From the NCBI GenBank assembly GCA_029834535.1, contig JAQMWT010000298.1:1-33728 (forward strand): DNA of 33,728 bases, written 5' to 3'. Shown one piece after another: positions 26,672 to 33,728 of the stretch; within the stretch, counting starts at the first letter, position 1, and every line of letters begins with the position of its first letter. Below the pieces are notes generated by a model, which ran no database searches, was not told the origin of the DNA, and was given only the letters and a program-made list of their open reading frames with translations. This DNA is from Chrysophaeum taylorii (lineage: Eukaryota > Sar > Pelagophyceae > Pelagomonadales > Pelagomonadaceae). The position numbers and the translations under genes were made by a program.

Positions 26672-26809
26672 CGTAGAGTGGCACTACCGCTGCCATCATT
26701 CTCTACCAGGGGGGGAGCACAGTGATTTTTACTGTCCTCTAGGTTTGGACCTAGTCCGGTACTGGTAGAGAAACGACGTCCCTCCGAAAGACATCGACTC
26801 CGCTCTACG
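26672..26809. ncRNA. Candidate branched structured RNA (nested inverted repeats)
   Basis: Outer pairing: CGTAGAGTGG (26672-26681) with CCGCTCTACG (26800-26809), one G-T pair. Middle pairing: TTCTCTACCAG (26699-26709) with CTGGTAGAGAA (26762-26772), 11 bp perfect. Inside it are two hairpins: ACAGT/ACTGT (26719-26735) and CTAGGT-TTGG-ACCTAG (26739-26754), plus GGCA/TGCC near 26680-26694. The order is properly nested, as in a folded RNA. No known RNA family is recognised; a transposon end forming a cruciform is the alternative. The strand is unknown. Confidence 0.4.
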
Positions 26810-26954
26810 TCTCGGACTAAGACACAGGATTTCCCGGTAAGAGCAAACTCCTCAAGTTCCTGAAGTTTCTAAGTCCGTAGTCAAGTCTACTCGCTTGCTA
26901 CCGGTGCAAAAGTGTGAAAGCAACCAACAACGCGCAAAACGCAACCCCAACAAC

Positions 26955-27281
26955 ATGGCGACTCACGACCCCAGCGTCACGAAATTCGCGAAGCAATTCG
27001 CCCCCACAACCGTTCACGCGGACCTTCAAAGACAAAGTCAACAAGGCGTCATTCGCGAGCTCCCCAGCCCTATCCTTCGGGTGGCGCCGAAAAACGCTCA
27101 ACTCACACCACAGGTGCTCGCCCACTACATCTTCAATACGAGATATCAAAGAGCATATCAACTGGCTCAATACGTCGACTATATGCTGCATATCCAACAG
27201 CAGCTCTCAGAGTTCTCAGCCTATACCTCAGCGATGAAGAGATACCCACAACATACTGCTCTCGCGTTGTTGGACGCCTAG
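26955..27281 (+). CDS. Hypothetical 108-aa protein, possible gag-like N-terminus
   Basis: Starts at ATG 26955 (MATHDPSVTKFAKQFAPTTV) and ends at TAG 27279-27281. Gln/Ala-rich and probably helical, with an aromatic-rich patch (YQRAYQLAQYVDYMLHIQQQ). No known domain. The following 700 bp continue in other frames with similar style, so this is more likely the first piece of a broken longer protein, perhaps a retroelement gag, than a complete gene. Confidence 0.35.
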   Translation: MATHDPSVTKFAKQFAPTTVHADLQRQSQQGVIRELPSPILRVAPKNAQLTPQVLAHYIFNTRYQRAYQLAQYVDYMLHIQQQLSEFSAYTSAMKRYPQHTALALLDA

Positions 27282-28022
27282 CATCGTCACCGCCCGGTTT
27301 ATCACCTAACCACCATCCGAAAAAGCCTGATACATTCACTGAGGCACTCATTAGTCTCGGCGATGCTGTCTCCTTACCCCTCACGCGTATCACCTTTTCG
27401 AGGATGATAAAGCCGCGATCCACGATTTCCACAAGCTGGCCAATAGGATCCACTCCCATATCTGCCGCGACGTTATCTTACTGGCACAGGGTGAAGCAAC
27501 ACGATGATCTCACCTGCGAGCCTTTCTGCATTGAGCTCCTCGCTCGCATCCCACAAACCTACCACAACACATCTATACTCGATCCCAAAAAGAACCACCG
27601 TCTCCGGTACCAAGACCTATCGCCGCCGTCGTCCCGCGTCGTCAACGTCCAGTCTACACCAACAACTCCAGCCGTTCACAAGGGAAAGACCCCCCTCAAG
27701 CAAACTTCTCACCAAGTTGCGACCCAAGACCCCCTCGATGGTCACATCCCCCCATGCTGTCCAACAAGTTCTCGAACATGGACAACCACCACCTCTTGCC
27801 ATCCACTCTGCCGGATGTCAAACACCCCACGTTAAAGTCTCAGCCCCCACAGCCGTCACTCCAGACCCCGGCATATCCAAAGCTACTCCACCACCCCATC
27901 TCCATGATGACACTCCACCTTGTTCGAATATCACACCAGCGATGTTGAACACTCCACCACCCCTCTTCATTCCTCCTTTTCACCCCACCCACTCCACCGG
28001 AGCCTCCACCTCCTTCACTTGA
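27282..28022 (+). pseudogene. Frame-shifting continuation, proline/serine/histidine-rich
   Basis: After the stop at 27281 protein-like text continues: PDTFTEALISLGDAVSLPLT in one frame, LFEDDKAAIHDFHKLANRIH with SHICRDVILLAQGEATR in a second, then a long Pro/Thr/His-rich stretch to the stop at 28020-28022. The order (helical part, then Pro-rich linker) would suit a gag. No zinc knuckle is seen. Confidence 0.35.
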
Positions 28023-28290
28023 GCCTTACTCCCCACGTTCGGCGACTCCCTCTCAACCATTTCCTTCTCATGCATGTTCCCCATCACCCGCTCCCATCTA
28101 CTCGCCACGACAACCACTCCTTTCCACAAGACCATGCCACCTACGGCCACGACGGCCCCGGCACTTCCATTCTTACCCAAGCCCCTTCCGCGGCTCAAGC
28201 TCCTGCCGCCACAACATCGGACCCTCCTGCCCGATCTTCGTCCTCTTTCGAAAGTCGCTGTCCCTCCGACTTTCACCTCCACCCGCATGA

Positions 28291-28890
28291 TTACGCACTC
28301 CACGGCTACGACCCTTCTCACCCACTGCACCTACGTTCGCGCTCCAACAAGAGTTGGCCACCACTCAGGCAGCACTCGATTCCCAAACCGCCGACTTGGC
28401 CGCAACCAAGGCCACGCTCACCCTCAAGGACGACAACGCTTTGTCCTCCACAACCGCCAAACTCACCATAGCCGACGCAGCCTTAGCCTCCGCCACCGTC
28501 AAGCTCGCCACCCGAGCCAACGAACTGGTCTCCACCCACGCTGAACTCCATCTCGAGGACGCCCAGCTCAAGGCACTCGAAAATGCCCACGCTGACATCC
28601 GCAACTCCCACTCCAAAACCAACGCCGTCCTCCACACCATTCTTGATGCCACCAACCCCACCCAAGATGCTGCCTCCTTCCCCCATATGCATTACCTACC
28701 TTCATCCCCTTCAGAACACACCTTCCCCGATGCCTCTTTCCCGCTCCTACCCGCGTACCATCACCATCTCCACGGATGCCCCAGACCCGGTTCTCCTGGT
28801 TCACCACCCGCTCCTCCTTTCTGTCCTCGAACCCCCGCTATCTCCAGCCCCATCTGCCACATCACTCCTCGCCTCTCCAGCACCCCCTGA
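28291..28890 (+). pseudogene. Coiled-coil protein fragment
   Basis: Open from just after TGA 28288-28290 to the stop at 28888-28890, without a proper ATG at its start. About 100 residues (ALQQELATTQAALDSQTADL onward) show regular Ala/Leu spacing with charged residues, typical of a coiled coil. The rest is Pro/Ser/His-rich. It follows the gag-like pieces and may belong to the same broken protein. Confidence 0.4.
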
Positions 28891-31800
28891 ACCCCTGTGC
28901 ACCCGCTCGCCTCCTTGGCCATCTGGTTCATACCAACTCGACCACATCCCCGCGCTCGAGTTGCGAGGGCGTACATCCAACACCTGCGACCGTACCCCCA
29001 CCACCGGCGACGTTCTCCACGTGCAAAGTTACGCCAAGAAACAAGACTACCATGATTCTACAACTTTGGAATCGGCAACAGCCAGCTCTCTCCCTGATGG
29101 TCATGATCACCATCATGCTGCCAAGACATTCACATTCACTAGGGCTTCTCCTCTCTTTGGGCAGAACAACGGCCCAGGAAGCAGCCTTGCCGACGGAACG
29201 CCAAGCCACCTCGTTCCCACGGTCGACAAGTCAACGAATAACAAGTCATGACACTTCGAGTATTACGCCTACATCGACTATTGCAACCACGCTCAATGAT
29301 CAATGGCCCCGCCGTCTTCAATGCCCCAGGCAACAGAGCCGCAGAGGCTACTGACGACATCCTCTCGGATTCCGTCCCCTTGTCTGATGCGTACAGCCCG
29401 AAGAAGCAAGTCCAACTTCACTAATCTCGAAGATGGTCTGCCCGACCATTCCCGATTTGCAACCACCTGATCCGTGCCCCATCAGCAATGCCCCCGCTAT
29501 GTCGCATCCACAAGGACAAGACACGCTGTCGACGGTCCCATGGTCACCATACTCGCAGGAACTCACCGCACCTGCAGGTATCAGCTCAGATTCACCAGGT
29601 ACTCCCGCCTTGTCATCGATATCTCTCGACGCTTCCGAATATTTCCAAGCTGTTCCCGCATCGCAGCCTTCTCTCTCCGCAGAAAGGCATGCAATGACGC
29701 TCACCGACGCTCACCCACCATCCACATTCCTGGCCGGATGCACTGGATGACACTGGATGCAGCAGGTTTTGCATGGCCCCGTTTGCGATCACCACGTTAC
29801 GATTCGATGGATGTCACCGCACATGTATCAGTCGCAGCACATGCTCGCCCGCTCTTCAACTCTCAATCAGAGGACGCACTCCTTTCGGATGCCGACCCCA
29901 ATGTCTCACCGCGACGAAGTTTCTGGCAAGCCTCGAACATGGCCGCAGTCGCGGACAAAGATTTCGAGAGTTCTGAGCGCTCCGATCAGCCACAAACTCT
30001 GCACGCTTCTATTGCGACCACCTCGGTCCTCTATGTCCCCTTGCATAGCTCTCTTCTGCGCGCCACGCGCCAACGCTGCCTCCGGAAAACCGATATTGCG
30101 CTCTCAGGAGACATTCTCCGCGCGCAATGCACAGACTCGCTCCACCCGAGCCGCTTCTGTCAGCATTTTCGCATATAACAGGTATGCACGTCGAATGTTG
30201 TTTAACGCCAACTGCCGCCTCCACCGCAGACATGCACAATTGCCACGCACGATGCCTCTCTCAACAGCGTGTTATCGCTCGGCACGTCACTCCTCATTTG
30301 AGGACGTACGGCCCGCATCTTCGCAGGCACTGCACGTCGTCTACGAGCAACCCTAGTCGCTTTTGCACTCGCCGCCGCTCTGGTCCCCGCACCTCCGCCG
30401 TTGAGGATGCACCCAGCATGCCTGGCCCTTCCATCGCCCTTGGCTCAACTGCACTCGCACACTACGACCCCAGCGAACTCGCACCCTCCTTCGACGATCC
30501 CCCTTTTCGATTCCCCCGCGCTGGACCCCACGCATTCCAGGTCGGATATTCTCCCCCACGGGATCTCAGCTCACGCACCCATCTGCACTACCTTGCAGAC
30601 AGGTCAGCCACGCGCCAAACCCTTCTTAGCACTGATTTCGGACCACTCGCACTACGCGATTTTGCTCTTGGAGCATTTAGGACCCGCTTCTCGATGATGC
30701 TCTCCGCGTCACCGCCTTTACCACCACCAAGACACTCGTCATTTCCACAGACGCTCCGCGCCGCCATGTGTCTCACGACCTTCCGACCACCAACATAAGT
30801 CGCACGCTCCCACATCTAGTCGCGCACGCGCCTTACGAGGGCGTATTTCGATTGGTGACCTCACAGGTCTTTCGACGCATTTCCCGACGTCCGACTTTGA
30901 ACTTACGAGTCACTTTATGGCAATCCCCAATGCAACAAGACGTCAGACGCTACGCAACCATGTCTCTGGACCTCCTTCTCAGCCACAGCAGAAACTGCCA
31001 GCCAAGAGAGCGTTCAGCTTCCCATAGCTACTGCCCAACAGCTAATTCTCGTCTACCGCACAGTAACGGCTGCTCTTTCGCAGTCCACCATGCACGCATA
31101 GACGAAATATAAGATCACAACGACTAGCTACACCAGTCAGCCCATTGATGTAGCAGACGAGACAATGCAAACCAGCTGCACAGCACGGTTCCAGACTAAG
31201 CAGACAATGCCCGGGTCGTCCAACGTCCAATCGCTTGACCGAGCACACGTTCGGTCACTCGACCTTGCACTGCTACATGCTCACTCATAGCTGATGCACC
31301 CCATCCGATTGATCAGTCCTTCAGACATGTCCCGCTCGCAGAAGCACCACTGCAGGACGCACAGGCACATCATGAAGATACAGGTAAGCGCACCGCGACG
31401 ACGCGCACACGCGTATTGCGCCTATACGATCACGATGAAATGAAGCTACAGCAACGCTCGCTCTCTTCGCATCTGGAAGACAAAGGCCACCTTCCAGCCT
31501 CCCAGATATCTGACCCGCCCCTGCCGCTGCAATCCGCGCCAACACAGACGATCTCGCCTCTCTGCACGACTACAGATCAAGCACTAGCCAATGTCAGCAC
31601 TCGCAAGAGTTATGCGCACCCGCTGGAATCTTATCAGCACGGCTACCTCAGCCAGGCAGGTCACTGTATCACCTCGGCCTCCCCTGATACCAGGTCGATG
31701 CATCGCCCCCTCGCGACCACTTCACGTCATCTATTGGACGACTATGATTTCGAGCACGAACTCATCGCAACGCTTGAGTCATATCCAAGCACAAACCCTG

Positions 31801-33728
31801 TTTTGGATCCAACTCACCCAATCCCACAGGAACCTTGGCCACAAGACGCTACCCATATGCTCACGGTTTCTCCATTGGTCTCCTCCATAGTTCTTGACTG
31901 CAGCAGAGACAAGATGCAACCATCCCACGCGACTATACCCGCATTCTCGTTTCGGACAAAAGCATTTCCTTCATGTCAGATGTTTACGCTCGTGGTACCG
32001 CCATACACGGCGACCAAGATCGACGTGGACTGCGTTCCACCCTTATCTCTGAGCGTTACCCCCGACATGCTGCTCCCCACACTGTTAGCCAGCCAGCCAG
32101 CTCTCTCCCGCCTGATTCAGCTCCCATCGCCTTGTGTGACGTCGTACGTCATATTCCGATTACAGCACAGACACCGCACAGGCTCCTGCGCACTCGCGAC
32201 GGCACGCTCGCCGCCCCTCTCGGTTTAGACTACCCACATAGCGCCATCTTCATGGTACACTCGCGGTCAACCGAGATGCACGATCGCTTGTTGACCAGTA
32301 CGATACCCGAACATCTATTGTTTCAGGTTCAACCACAACACTGCATTTTCAGTCATCGCTCACGCGTCCAATCAAACCGCCGCCCGGTTCTGCGCTCGTT
32401 CCGCAACCACGGTCTTTCCGCCTCGCCGGCAATTCGAAGATTTCACCAAGTTCAAATAATTACGAGGGCTCAAATTCGTTTTCCACCGCCGACAAGACCT
32501 GTTACGACTTGTATCTGTCACGCCTCCTATTGCTACTACATCCGAACTCACTCTAAGGCACGTATTGAAGTCCCTCCTCCCAAGGATATCCGCCACATGA
32601 CAAGACCTGGCAAGCGCTCGAAATTACTCCCGGCTTCGACGCGACTCCCGACGATTCAATTCCCGACGACTTGTGATGACACTAAGTTTCGTCATCAATG
32701 CAATTTCCAACGCTCTTCTGTCAGCCTTTTTCAGCACCTCAAGTTTCAGCTCACTCGGTTCCGGTTCCTGTGTGCTGCCGCATGCAAATAAAGTTCTGTC
32801 GTGCCAACGCCGCCACGCGTCGCAGTTATCGCCAGTCTCGCACAACATATGCCCGTCACTAAATGATAGCCGCACGCAGAGTCCTTTGCTCGCCCCTTTT
32901 AACGTCCCTCCCAGCACACTATGCTTGACGTTGAAGATCAGCACCTCTATGGTTCGGTTACAGCACGACTTGACGCGACATCCTCGCCCAGTTCTGTTCA
33001 CGATTCGCATCTGTCGACATTACCGCCAGAAGTTCACTTCGGACACAGCTCAGACTGCACTCCCATATGCATGACGCTTATGACGCTCCGCTCCTCTCCG
33101 TTCACACTGCAGGTTCCCTTGCAGAGATCTAAACTCACCGGCCGCTATCTATTGCGATTCGCATCCAGTAAACATTCTCCGTAGTAGCACCCGCGAGGAT
33201 AACCCCCAATCTCCTCAGGCTGGACACGCGCTCTGCTATCAGCATTCTACCGACTCTTACTGCCGCACACCGCATTTCCCAGTTGTGTTAGGAGAATCGA
33301 GGAAATCAATTGCCGTGCCGATCTCGCTTTATTCCCGCACACTCGCTGCCAGCCACAGATCTCGCGATACTCTTATCGGACAGTCATACTTTACGTCAAT
33401 TGTCTTACATCAGATTTGCCTTCCACCTTCCCGACCACAGCATCCTCTCTTAACTCTCCATACTCGCGTTGTTTATACTGTGCAGCTCTCGCATATCGAC
33501 ATTACCCTTCTGTCGACTGTCTGTGCACTTCTTGCCAGGATGCACCGCCCTCGCCCGCGCTTGTACATCAAGGGAAGTTTGATTCTGGTGAAAACGACTC
33601 CAGACATGACTTCAGGGCCAGACAATTGTCACGAATCAGGGTTACTTTTGCCGAACGGACGATCCGCCAGTCGAACACAAAGGATACGACTCCGATAATA
33701 GTTCGAAGTCAGCTCCCAATTAAGGACG
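28891..33728. other. C-rich, G-poor region with no recognisable gene
   Basis: Long plus-strand frames (for example 29474-30178, 30127-30798, 31416-32228, 31973-32791) overlap one another and owe their length to few stop codons in C-rich DNA. Some segments look coding (for example DPLLDDALRVTAFTTTKTLV near 30680, RILVSDKSISFMSDVYARGT near 31940) but change frame. I find no reverse transcriptase, integrase, transposase or enzyme motif, no LTR pair and no RNA gene. A long, decayed element continuing beyond the window is the likeliest content. Confidence 0.35.

Overview
This looks like nuclear DNA of a unicellular eukaryote, most likely a GC-rich microalga. The reasons are a plant-type Zn/Cd P1B ATPase, a ubiquitin-specific protease, WD40 proteins with near-identical repeats, LTR retrotransposons of the Ty1/Copia class, many microsatellites, and no bacterial operon structure. 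I cannot place it more precisely; a stramenopile or related alga is a guess. Several open frames begin at GTG or TTG, so I moved the starts of the ATPase, WD40 and carbamoyltransferase genes to the first in-frame ATG.

Layout. 1-2425: an intact, intronless P1B-2 heavy-metal ATPase (minus strand) with an unusual N-terminal cysteine cluster. 2426-5828: microsatellite-rich DNA with short decayed open frames and a dispersed TGCTGACG motif. 5829-7620: a WD40 / helical / glycine-rich-segment gene (minus) with a nonsense codon before its conserved C-terminus. 8125-13170: a complete Copia-class element with 96-bp identical LTRs and a perfect 5-bp target duplication (GCATC), inserted in an open frame that reads through if the element is removed. 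13176-14206: a patchwork of gene debris, including a fragment of the ubiquitin protease found 7 kb downstream and a fragment of a diverged Copia reverse transcriptase. 14207-15737: a second, frameshifted copy of the WD40 gene. 15845-20744: a second, older and more damaged Copia element of the same family. 20785-21870: an intact USP-type deubiquitinase (minus). 22280-23173: an ornithine-carbamoyltransferase-family gene (minus) with two CRE palindromes just upstream. 23324-24048: a frameshifted patatin-like pseudogene. 24049-26600: decayed coding fragments, including the C-terminal end of a hAT transposase. 26672-26809: a nested set of inverted repeats that could fold as a branched RNA. 26955-33728: a C-rich, G-poor stretch with gag-like and coiled-coil open frames broken by frameshifts.

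Intact-looking genes are few: the metal ATPase, the USP, the carbamoyltransferase and perhaps the truncated WD40 gene. They do not form an obvious pathway. The order WD40 - Copia - (USP fragment) - WD40 - Copia - USP suggests that a WD40+USP block was duplicated, one USP copy was then lost, and the two retroelements inserted independently next to the WD40 copies. The most interesting item is the WD40 family: near-identical WD40 units whose number differs between copies, followed by a helical domain and a glycine-rich hydrophobic segment.
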